From positions 124,001 to 188,000 of the forward strand of contig BDSL01000103.1 of the NCBI GenBank assembly GCA_003116995.1: a DNA stretch of 64,000 bases. The letters are read 5' to 3'. The notes beneath the pieces are model-generated. The model searched no databases and was not told the origin of the DNA. It saw only the letters and a list, made by a program, of their open reading frames with translations. The DNA comes from Yamagishiella unicocca (Eukaryota; Chlorophyta; Chlorophyceae; Chlamydomonadales; Volvocaceae). Positions 1 to 9,044 of the stretch are shown piece by piece (the first letter of the stretch is position 1; each line of letters opens with the position of its first letter). The position numbers and the translations under genes were made by a program.

Positions 1-216
1 GTGTTGCCCTGTGAGCCGCAGTCCTGAGGAGAGCTCCTGGGACGATACCCAAGCTCACCTTTATTTACGATGATTCAGATCCGAAGCCACCAGCGCCGAA
101 GCTGGTACCCTCCGCGGTGAGGGTGCTCATTACCGGGTTGAGCAGCTGTCTGAACGACCTGGTCGACGTAGGCCATGCGAGGTACGTTATGATGATGGGA
201 GTGTTGAGCGAGGGAT

Positions 217-1023
217 ATGCGGGGACTGCGAAGTTGCCTGCGTGAGGAGAAGGAGGTGAAGGGGATGGAAGCCAAGCGGTGTGGTGGCCGGCGCTCTGCA
301 CTTGCGGTCGTTGCTTCGGAGCTGCCCAACACGTGGGCGCTTGGGGACGCCGTGGGAGTCACCGCTGCGTTGCGCTGGCTGATGCCTGGGGCTGAGCCAT
401 CCACTGCCCACGTGGGGCGGTCGGTGAATCGTGTGCCCGGAGGTTCATTGTTTCTGCAGCGGGAGGGACAGCCGAATGCTGGCCACCCTGAGTGTGTGGA
501 GACACTTGCGTGCGAGATAGAGCCACTGCTGCGTTGCGTGGATCTTGGGCAGTGCAATGGGGTCTTGGATCCCTGGAGTGGCACGGGCACTATTGCCAAG
601 GTGCTGAGCAGTGCGGGTTTCAGTGTCCTGCGGAATGATATTTCTGCGGCGTGTGTGGCTGAGCGTCACGAAGACGCTTTACAGCCTGGGTTTTATCGTC
701 ATGTGCGTGATGTCTGGCCCTTTGATGCTATCGTGGCGTCACCATGGTTCGCAGTCCTGGATATCGCCTTGCCTTTGGCCGTCTGTTTTGCGCCGGTTGT
801 CGCGTTTCATGTCCCCGGGGGATACGTTACGGATGCGCCACCAATCCGGCGTGAGTACCTTAGGTCTTTGAGTTTGGCGGGCCGGCTGGCTCTGCTTACA
901 GGTCTACCGCGCGGGCGGATGGGCCGACGCTGCCTGTGGCTGGTCGTATTCCGTACCAAGGCGTTGCGAGAGCAGCTGTTGAAGGTGGACTTGGGGCCCA
1001 GTGACCCATGGATCCTCACCTGA
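217..1023 (+). CDS. Methyltransferase-like ORF, probably from a retroelement
   Basis: A 268-residue ORF with the layout of an S-adenosylmethionine-dependent methyltransferase. The sequence shows a motif-I-like stretch LDPWSGTGTIAKVL near residue 115, an acidic residue two strands later (LRNDI), and DAIVASPWFAVLD near residue 172, in the place of the catalytic motif IV (normally D/N-P-P-Y/F). The P-W-F variant makes catalysis uncertain. DNA N6-adenine methyltransferase-like domains are known in some retrotransposons, including DIRS-type elements, and inverted-repeat retroelement debris follows within 700 bases, so I infer a retroelement origin. A separate open frame at about 58-243 ends just before it and may belong to the same broken or spliced protein. 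The true start is uncertain because the window begins only 216 bases upstream. A host methyltransferase is the alternative. Confidence 0.5.
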   Translation: MRGLRSCLREEKEVKGMEAKRCGGRRSALAVVASELPNTWALGDAVGVTAALRWLMPGAEPSTAHVGRSVNRVPGGSLFLQREGQPNAGHPECVETLACEIEPLLRCVDLGQCNGVLDPWSGTGTIAKVLSSAGFSVLRNDISAACVAERHEDALQPGFYRHVRDVWPFDAIVASPWFAVLDIALPLAVCFAPVVAFHVPGGYVTDAPPIRREYLRSLSLAGRLALLTGLPRGRMGRRCLWLVVFRTKALREQLLKVDLGPSDPWILT

Positions 1024-1113
1024 GTGGTTAGTTCGTGCTGTTGTAGATGCGGGCTTACTCAGCTCAGGGTAGAGTGTGTTCATCCTCGACCCAGTGTCTC
1101 AGCTGGGGGGGGA

Positions 1114-1164
1114 GTCTGTTGCCTGCATACGAGGATTGCCGTTGCCAGGACTGTGTCGCGACAG
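1114..1164 (+). repeat. Direct repeat copy 1 (51 bp)
   Basis: This segment, from GTCTGTTGCCTGCATACGAG to TCGCGACAG, recurs almost exactly at 1537-1587. The copies bracket about 370 bases that contain no recognisable gene. They could be fragments of one element's terminus. Confidence 0.7.
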
Positions 1165-1536
1165 CTGTCGTGACACAGTGCGTGATTGACACAGTGTAGT
1201 CACTTAGCTGTAGTCACAGTTCTAAGTGCGTGGACTGCAGTGTCGAAGTATAGGATCCGTTATTGCCGTACGAGCGTTGCGATGCGCCGGTGCTAAGGGA
1301 CCGTGTTGTCCCTGTGCCAGGCAGTCCGCGACTGCCTGGAATCGAACCCACAGTTGTGTAACGTATACAGTGAGCTACTTCTCGTGAAGTCTGGCCCTTG
1401 CGCATCAAGGCAGGACCGGGATGCTAGGCTGAACTCGGACTCATTCTCGAACCAGCCCCTGACGTGCACTCCGAGCAGTGGCAGTCATGCAGCTAGGTTA
1501 ACCACGCCCGAGTGCGTGCGCGTATCGCCTTTACAA

Positions 1537-1587
1537 GTCTGTTGCCTGCATACGAGGATTGCCGTTGCCAGGAGTGTGTCGCGACAG
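1537..1587 (+). repeat. Direct repeat copy 2 (51 bp)
   Basis: Near-identical partner of 1114-1164. Its end carries GTGTCGCGACAG, which resembles the terminal GTGTCGTGACA motif of the large inverted element starting at 1693. Confidence 0.7.
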
Positions 1588-1692
1588 TTCTATGCATATG
1601 CCCTACATTCTGAAACATTAACCACCATCCCCATCACTTTCCTCCATCACTTTCCTCCTACCTGCAGAGCACACTATGTGTCGTGACAGCTA

Positions 1693-2207
1693 TCACGACA
1701 CAGCAAGTAACCACGCGCTGCAGAGTGTGTTAGTTGCCGTACGCTAAGGGCAATGAGTTGCGCCCTGCGGTTAGCGTTGTCTGGTGGATGTAGTTACATG
1801 GCTTTGATTACCGGTAATTACGGTAGTTATATTATTGCTATTGTTGCAGTAGATGTGAAGGCAATGGACACATGTGCATGTGTCGGCAGCAATGGTAGAT
1901 GTGCTCCAGGGATGGCAGTTAGCCACGTTCGGGAGCGCACCTAGGCCTGCTGCCTGGAATGCCCAGGCAGCGGAGTTTGTCGCCACAAACTAACAAAGTC
2001 TGGAAGAAACAGCCCTGTACTGACACATTGCTGTAAGACTAATGCGTACCTCCGCCCATTCTCTCAACAGCATCCACAACTTGCACGTCGCAGTGTGTTG
2101 ATTGCTCAGCCGTAACCGGCAGTCTTTTCGCTCTCTTCACTCCGAGAGCCGACGCACGCGCGTCGGTGCCACGTCCGGCAGCCAGGCGGCCTCTGGAGCA
2201 GCGAATC
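1693..2207 (+). repeat. Outer inverted repeat, left arm
   Basis: It begins TCACGACACAGC and pairs with 8525-9044 with small differences. It contains a recognisable shared block from 1741 (ACGCTAAGGG) and another near 2176 (CCGGCAGCCAGGCGG). The outermost base lies in a near-palindrome (1679-1702), so the exact end is uncertain by a few bases. Confidence 0.85.
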
Positions 2208-3181
2208 CTGCAAATCCAGGCGGCCACTGGAGCAGCGAATCCAGCAAATCCGCCACCTTTCCCCTTGTCACAGGGGTCGCCGACAGGATTGTGTATGCCG
2301 CCGCCGCGGTTGGGGTCGCCACCACGTCATCTGCATACCAGCAATGCGACCGCCAGGCCAAGGCAGCACACCGGCGGCACCGGAATGCCTGCCGGCACCT
2401 GCGCCAATGCGTCCTGCAACGCATGGAGAGGGACCGGCAGCGCATGGCAGAGGAGCAGCAGCAGCAGCAGCGTGACGCGAAGCTGTGGTGGTTGTCGTGG
2501 AAGTGGCGGGGCCACTCCGCGCCGCCCGCAGATGAGATCCGCGCAGCCTCCCCGCCGTCGCCGCCTCGGCCCGCCAAGTGGCCCATGGCTTGGACAGCAC
2601 CGCGGCGCTGGCTGGGCACAGGATTCTGGGCAGCACTTCTCCTGTTGTCCTTCCTTGCCCTGCACGCCAACGCGGGCAACGAGCCGCCCTTCCGCCCACC
2701 GGTCGAGGGTTTCAACGCCGCCCACTGTGACATCTTCAGCCGTGCACCAATGCTAGCGCAGCTGCGGGATCGCGTGGCTCCAATCGCACCAACGCCACGC
2801 GGGGGGGTGGGCCTGCGGGGCTCGCCCATCCCTCTGTCACCTACCGGGCCTGCACTACTGAGCAACATTCTGGCTGCCCGGGGGGCGGACCTGCGCTTGC
2901 CAGGAGCTGACGCTGAGCCAGACCGCGGGGCGGTTTGGCTGGGTGGTGCTGACCATGAGCCGGACCGCGGGGGGATCTGGCCAGGCAGCGAAGCGGGTCA
3001 ACACATGCCAACAGCTAACGTCAAGTCAGACCACGGGGCGGTTTGGCTGGGCGGTGCTGACCCCCCCGCGGTCCGGCTCATGGTCAGCACCGCCCAGCCA
3101 AACCGCCCCGCGGTCTGGCTCAGCGTCAGCTCCTGGCAAGCGCAGGTCCGCCCCCCGGGCAGCCAGAATGTTGCTCAGTAG
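2102..3181 (+). pseudogene. Truncated, inverted copy of the membrane-segment ORF
   Basis: From about 2255 this frame repeats the C-terminal half of the ORF on the opposite strand at 3026-3790, including the hydrophobic WAALLLLSFLALHANA segment. Upstream of 2250 it is not the protease part but the element's terminal repeat, so gag and both protease domains have been lost. At the junction (2190-2250) a unit of about 34 bases (GGCGGCC-CTGGAGCAGCGAA) is present twice. I interpret it as the remnant of a second, deleted copy, not an independent gene. Confidence 0.7.
2251..2973 (+). repeat. Inner inverted repeat, left arm
   Basis: It pairs with 3061-3786 across an 87-base spacer; for example CGCCACCTTT at 2251 pairs with AAAGGTGGCG at 3777. 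Both arms encode the same membrane-segment region, with scattered substitutions. Confidence 0.9.
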
Positions 3182-4348
3182 TGCAGGCCCGGTAGGTGAC
3201 GGAGGGATGGGCGAGCCCCGCAGGCCCACCCCCCCGCGTGGTGTTGGTGCGATTGGAGCCACGCGATCCCGCAGCTGCGCTAGCATTGGTGCACGGCTGA
3301 AGATGTCGCAGTGGGCGGCGTTGAAACCCTCGACCGGTGGGCGGAAGGGTGGCTCGTTGCCCGCGTTGGCGTGCAGGGCAAGGAAGGACAACAGGAGCAG
3401 TGCTGCCCAGAATCCTGTGCCCAGCCAGCGCCGCGGTGCTGTCCAAGCCGTGGGCCACTTGGCGGGCCGAGGCGGCGACGGCGGGGAGGCTGCGCGGATC
3501 TCGTCCACGGGCGGCGTGGAGTGGCCCCACCACTTCCGCGACAACCGCCACAGCTTCTTCGCGTCACGCTGCTGCTGCTGCTCCTCTGCCATGCGCTGCC
3601 GGTCCCTCTCCATGCATTGCAGGGCGCATTGGCGCATGTGCCGGCAGGCATTCCGGTGCCGCCGGTGTGCTGCCTTGGCCTGGCGGTCGCGTTGCTGGTA
3701 TGCAGATGACGTGGTGGCGACCCCAACCGCGGCGGCGGCATACACAATCCTGTCGGCGACCCCTGTGACAAGGGGAAAGGTGGCGGCTTCCGGTGCGCCG
3801 AAGTTGGTCAGCCGCAGCATGCCGACATCCTGACCGGTGGTCAGGTCGAGCTGGCCGTGGTTATGGAGAAAGGCATTCCCCAGCACAATGTCGTGTTCCT
3901 GATCCCGCACCACAGGCCAGAAGCAGTTGGAGGTGGCAGGTGGTGGGCGGACGGCTACGTGCTGCTGTGCAGGTAGGCAAAACCGCAGGTGACCCACTGA
4001 CACCGAGCCCAGGGCCTGGTGCTCCCGACGTTCCCAGTCGTAGATGTTAGGCCGGCGCACCATGGAGTAGGCTAGCCCATTGCGCTCCAGGAAGTCCTGC
4101 CAGAAGACGGTGTAGGCGCGGAGGCCGGTGTCAAACCCCATAGTGTGAGCGCGCCCAGCCTTGGTGCGCTGGGGATCACCTTGGTGGAACTCCAGGTGTA
4201 GCTGCCAAGGCTCGGGCCCGCAGACGACGAACGGCATCCGGCGGTACTCAGTTGGCGATGGGTGGTAGGTGCAAGACTGCACGTCCTGCTGCCGGCGTCG
4301 CGCGTGCGGCGGTGGTTGAGGGGACACGCTCCACGCCCGTGGTGCCAC
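3026..4348 (-). CDS. Second protease-like and membrane-segment ORF of the element
   Basis: This frame differs from that of the upstream gag-protease ORF. It begins with a possible second aspartic-protease domain: FDTGLRAYTVFW supplies a D-T-G active-site triplet and HDIVLGNAFLHNH supplies the usual distal I-V-L-G signature. A charged, Q-rich segment follows, then one strong hydrophobic segment (WAALLLLSFLALHANA) and a short conserved-looking tail. The tail runs into the inverted-repeat axis, so the true C-terminus is unknown. The hydrophobic segment could be a membrane anchor, and nothing in the sequence identifies it as an envelope protein. Two retropepsin-like motifs in one element without a polymerase is unusual. 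Confidence 0.55.
   Translation of the reverse strand: MAPRAWSVSPQPPPHARRRQQDVQSCTYHPSPTEYRRMPFVVCGPEPWQLHLEFHQGDPQRTKAGRAHTMGFDTGLRAYTVFWQDFLERNGLAYSMVRRPNIYDWERREHQALGSVSVGHLRFCLPAQQHVAVRPPPATSNCFWPVVRDQEHDIVLGNAFLHNHGQLDLTTGQDVGMLRLTNFGAPEAATFPLVTGVADRIVYAAAAVGVATTSSAYQQRDRQAKAAHRRHRNACRHMRQCALQCMERDRQRMAEEQQQQRDAKKLWRLSRKWWGHSTPPVDEIRAASPPSPPRPAKWPTAWTAPRRWLGTGFWAALLLLSFLALHANAGNEPPFRPPVEGFNAAHCDIFSRAPMLAQLRDRVAPIAPTPRGGVGLRGSPIPPSPTGPALLSNILAARGADLRLPGADAEPDRGAVWLGGADHEPDRGGVSTAQPNRPVV
3061..3786 (-). repeat. Inner inverted repeat, right arm
   Basis: Partner of 2251-2973. The spacer 2974-3060 holds another copy of a short unit around GCGGTTTGGCTGGGCGGTGC that also occurs at the axis-proximal end of each arm, so the axis lies in a small tandem array. 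Confidence 0.9.
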
Positions 4349-7300
4349 CGCCCTCTCACGCAGTTGCCCCCCGCCAGCCCCCCGGGCAGGCAGTGGAGCT
4401 CAACGGTCGCCGGCGCCCGCGGGAGGGCCCTGCCCGCCTCCAATGGCTGCAGCCAGCTGTGGCTGCAGGGGTGGCCGCACTTCCTCCACGGCAGACCAAT
4501 GCACAACTTCCTGGCTCGGGTGCATGGCACGCTGGACAGGCGGGCTCGAGCGCCCTCGCGGTGGCGGCGGAGGTGACGGCCCTGAGCCCCCCGGGCCCAA
4601 GTGCTGCCGTTGCTCTGTACGTGCTGCTGCTGATGGCGGGACCGACGGTCCCGGGCCCCCCGGGCCCGGTGACCGAAGTTGCCCACGTGGTGCTGTGAGG
4701 GCGGACAAGCAGATGGTCCCGGGCCCCCCGGGCCTGGAGACGGCAGTCGCCCGCGCAGCCCAGCGGTGGGCGGTTGGCCTGGGTATTCCAGACGGCCGCG
4801 AAGCGACGGTGGTGGTGGCGGTCGTGGCGGTTGGTAGCCCTGATGGTGCAGCTGCCGGCGGACAGCCCGTTCCTGACGGTCGAGGCTCCTGACCCCAAAC
4901 TCATCGGCGCCCTTGTAAGCTACAGGGCGAATGCCCATCTTCTCCAGCTCGACCGCCGAGGGGAGGGGCCCCTCGTACATGTCCCCTGACTCACTGTCTG
5001 CGTCGCCCTCATGTAGCCATTGTGCCGGTCGTTGGGGGCTGGGCGGTGCCTCCGCGGTATGCTTACCAGAGAGCCGGCTGAGTTCCCCAACCAGCAGGGC
5101 CCGTACCGACGGATCATTGGTGGCGGCCAGCAGCCTCGCCATCTCCGCGAAGCTGTCGCTGGCCGGCTGGCCGTACTGCGGCCCCAGGTGCGAAGGTCCG
5201 GCACCTGACTGGGATGCGAGGGCGGAAGGTGGTGGGGGAGACGGCTCCGCCTGAGCAAGCTCCATCATTTCTGCCTCCTCCTCGGCTGTGAGCTCAAGCA
5301 CCTCCTCATGCTCATGGCGGCCCACCAAGCAGCGCTGGAAAAGGACGCCTGCAGAGCCTGGGGCCCCGCCACCAGGTTGCGGCTCCATCGACAAATATGC
5401 CATCTCAGGCACACCGTCCGTGCCCCGCACGGACGGGTGCCAAACCAGGTGCGGCTGCGGGAATCGGCGCACATCCACGGCAAGGTCGTGCAGGCAGCGG
5501 GTGCCAATCAGGAAGTCAAAACCACAGGAGGCCGCGATCTGGTCGCTGACGACGATGCACGGTAGGTTGACTTGCGTTTCCCACGGCGTGCCCGGGGCGA
5601 AGACAGTAGGCAGGCCACCCACCAGCTGACCCAAGGTGCCGCCTTGGCCAGTCCCGGTGTTCAACTTGGTGCGGGTCGCGGAGATGGTGAGGCCGGTCTT
5701 CCGCGCTGCGCTGAGGCTTGCTAGCGTGATGTCTGATGCGGTGTCTGGCACCACACTATAGCCGTCGCTGAGCAGGCCCCCGTCAGCTGACTGAACCGCG
5801 ATCGAATGACGCGGCTCCCGGTTGCGCAGGTGCAGGATGTTCGTGCTTGCCCCGCGGTAGTCCTGCAGCACCCGTTGCACCTTTTCGGGCGGCAACTCTT
5901 CCAGCATGGACCAGGTGAGGACGGCCGGATCTGCATCAGGGTGGCTGGGCAGCCAGGGCACGTTGACACGGGCGCGGCTGCCTGCTGTGCTGCTACCGGC
6001 GTTGCTGCCGTTGGGCTTGACTGGCGGGATGCACACAGCGCAACCGGTCGACCGCAGCAGGTGCATGGCGGCACCCACCACGGACGCGGGCGCCTGCGCA
6101 TCGAGCTCCACCGTGAACCGTGTGCCACACGGCAGGCTGACCTCAAACCTGGAGACGACCCCTGCTGCCTTGCTTGCCCTTGGCAAGGTGCTGGGCAGCT
6201 GCCCTGGCGGCTGCTGCGTGTAACCAACGGGCAGCGGGTCCCGGACGACGTTGGCGGTGTGCACCATCGCGGGCATGGCGGGAGCAGTCGCCAGGGCTGC
6301 GGATGCGACGGCGGCGACAACGGGCATGGCTGCGGGCAACGACGGTGCAGACGGTGACGGTGCTGCATTGACCGGTGCTGGCGACACGACGAGCTGCAGC
6401 AGAAGTGAGGGCACTTCAAGCTGCAGGTTGCGTCGTTGCTCTTGCAGCAGCTGTGCCTTGGTCGAGACAAGCGAGGTGTACGGCCCCGCCATTCCCTCAG
6501 CCCCCTCGACCAACATGCTGCACAACATGATGCGCAGGTCGTACTCCTCCTCGTCGTGCTGCGCCTCCTGGGCTCGGGTTGCCATGTTGCGTGCGCCCCG
6601 CGCGGGCAACTGTGGCGGTGGTTTGACGTTGGCAGTCGGGAGGCCATCCAGCTGCGCCTGATAGCAGAAGTCCCGGCTATGGTTCTCCTGCTTGCCCCGG
6701 CAGTTGACGTAGTCGCAGGGTGGTCGGCTGCCCGTGAGGGGGCCCGGGTCATTGATTCTCAGCCTGGGCCCCCGGCCCGGCGCTGCGTTGCGCTCGCCTC
6801 CACGGCCGCTGGCCTGCTGACCGCGGCTGCTGGGGTTGAGCCCCCGGCCCCCGGCCGGTTGCCCCCGGCCCCCGGCCGGTTGCCCCCGGCCCCCGGCCGG
6901 TTGCCCCCAGTTGCCCTGCGGCGCGCCGTGACGAGAGGGGCCCGCCCCCCCGTGCACGGCGGTGGCCATTGACGTGGCCATGGTCTGCATCTGATTTGTG
7001 AGCATGTCCATCTGGCGGCGCTGTGCCTCCAAAAACTTCACCAGGTGCGGGCTGCCGGTGAAGGACTCGATGGCCTCCGTTGCGCCCCCGGCTGCAGTGG
7101 TGGCCATCGAGCAAGCCCCGCTCTTCGCGACGCCAGCCCCGTACAACATCGGCGAAAGCTGATTCTGCATGTGGTATAGGTTGGCGAACTCCAGCACGGC
7201 CTCAAAGGTCCACGCCGGTGCATTCCGGGCTCGGAACTGTTGGTTTACCCAATTCCTCATTGCCTGGTCGTGTAGGCCGAAAAGAAACCACCTGGCCTTG

Positions 7301-7780
7301 TCTTTGGTGCAGGCATCCTCGACCGACAGCCTGTTGATGATCTCCGAGTACCGCTGGCCGGCCTCATGCGGTGCCTCCTCGGGGAGCTGCTTGAAACTCT
7401 CAGCACGGCCGCGAGCCAGGGGATCCGCGATGTCAAACCGCGCCTTTGCTGCTGCAATCCAGGTGTCCCATAGGTCCGCGACAATGGTGCCGTCCACCTT
7501 CACGTAGCCAACACCCGGCGGTGCCAACGCCTTGGAAACCCTGCTCGTGCTCCGCACGAATTGCCGCATAGGTGTCCGTCACCCAGGTGCCGAAAGGTGA
7601 CGATGGCCCCACGTTGAGGACGGTCGCGTTGAAGGTGATGGCTAGGATAGCTGGTTGAGCTGCCATTTGGCCATTGCACAGCACCATCTGCTTGTGGGCA
7701 TCAAACCGGACCTTCCAACTTTCGAAATCGCCTGGTTGACCCAAGTAAGGCGGTGGCTTGCTGAAGCCTCCGGGTCCCAT
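4072..7780 (-). CDS. Gag-protease polyprotein of the element (frame break near 7550)
   Basis: The ATG at 7780 starts a Gag-like region (GQPGDFESWKVRFDAHKQMV). The frame moves by one base near 7540-7569 and then stays open for more than 1000 codons. In order: capsid-like helices (RWFLFGLHDQAMRNWV), a glutamine/glycine-rich stretch with three copies of a 21-base repeat (6840-6905), a variant zinc knuckle C-X4-C-X6-H-X4-C (CDYVNC...HSRDFC) and a retropepsin-like domain. The latter has active-site DTASDITL and a downstream hydrophobic-hydrophobic-G signature, FDFLIGTRCL. Below about 4900 the sequence becomes proline-rich and the open frame is probably no longer the coding one. Gag and aspartic protease are typical of LTR and DIRS retrotransposons. 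The frame shift may be programmed or decay. Confidence 0.7.
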
Positions 7781-8524
7781 GGCGAAAGGGCGGAAGACAG
7801 CGAAGGTGAAGGGCGCAGGTAGATTCCTCGCAGGTGGCTCCTCCTCGGGTGCCCCGCCTTGAAGATAACCGAGTTCAGTACCAGCCGCTGCGTCGCAAGA
7901 CGGAGTGGCGTTCCTGGCCTCGTTGATCCCAGCAGCCCCGCTGCAGGATCTCAGGATGTTCCCGGCCTCGCCGGTTCCAGCAGCCTCGCTGCGAACACCT
8001 GAATTGTCCCCGGCCTCGCCGGTCCCAGCAGCCCCGCTGCGGACAAGTGGAAAGTTCCCGGCCCCGCAGTCCCAAATGAGCCAGATGCACCAGAAGAACC
8101 AGATGCCAAATGTAACGCTGGCCCGGGTTGACCGTCGGTGTTGGTCTCGTCGGTGTTGGTCTCGTCGGTGTTGTTGTCAATCCTGGGAACGCGGGGAAGG
8201 TCCTGATCACTGGCGTCAGTAGTTGCTCGAAGCGCTTCTTGTAATGATTGATGTAAGAAGACGAGCAGCAAGACGTTCAGCAGAAGTGCCAGGCCTAGTC
8301 GCTAGAAGTGGAGACAACAACGGTATGGGAAGCGGCGCAGCCGGCTTCTCTACTTGCTTAGGTGCCACGATTGCTTCTCAAGCAACGAGCAAAACAGGAT
8401 GGCGGCAGTGTCCTCAAGACAAATGCTGCTAGCCTCGCTAGCGCTGTCTCTATCCTACTGGTGACCCCTAGTTGCGAGACTTCGCAAACCTCAGGTTGGT
8501 CTGACGTCCAGCGGAGTTTGTCGA

Positions 8525-9044
8525 GGATTCGCTGCTCCAGAGGCCGCCTGGCTGCCGGACGTGGCACCGACGCGCGTGCGTCGGCTCTCGGAGTGAAGAG
8601 AGCGAAAAGACTGCCGGTTACAGCTGAGCAATCAACACACTGCGACGTGCAAGTTGTGGATGCTGTTGAGAGAATGGGCGGAGGTACGCACTAGTCTTAC
8701 AGCGATGTGTCAGTACAGGGCTGTTTCTTCCAGACTTTGTTAGTTTCTGGCGACAAACTCCGCTGCCTGGGCAATCCAGGCAGCGGGCCTAGGTGCGCTC
8801 CCGAACGTCGCTAACTGCCATCCCTGGAGCACATCTACCATTGCTGCCGACACATGCACATGTGTCCGTTGGCTTCACACATACTGCAACAATAGCACTA
8901 ATATAACTACCGTAATTACCGGTAATCAAAGCCATGTAACTACATCCACCAGACAACGCTAACCGCAGGGCGCAACTCATGCCCTTAGCGTACGGCAACT
9001 AACGCACTCTGCACGCGCTGTGATGGTTACTCGCTGTGTCGTGA
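8525..9044 (-). repeat. Outer inverted repeat, right arm
   Basis: Reverse-complement partner of 1693-2207, ending with GCTGTGTCGTGA at 9033-9044. It sits upstream of the gag reading frame, so it would be the 5' terminal region of the minus-strand element copy. Confidence 0.85.

Larger units (their letters stand above)
1693..9044. mobile_element. Inverted (tail-to-tail) dimer of a gag/protease element
   Basis: The outer ends are inverted copies: 1693-2207 matches the reverse complement of about 8525-9044. A second inverted pair lies inside: 2251-2973 matches 3061-3786. Read outward from the axis near 3018, both halves give the same order. The right half runs terminal region, gag, protease, second protease, membrane segment. 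The left half has the terminal region joined directly to the membrane-segment part, with gag and protease missing. I infer two copies of one element joined by their 3' parts, the left one internally deleted. No reverse transcriptase, integrase, tyrosine recombinase or transposase was recognised, so it is probably non-autonomous or of an unrecognised type. No clear target-site duplication was found. Confidence 0.75.

Noticed and set aside
1693..9044. Classical DNA transposon with long terminal inverted repeats
   Set aside because: No transposase was found. The gag/protease content and the shared order of both halves fit an inverted dimer better, although a transposon-like origin is not excluded.
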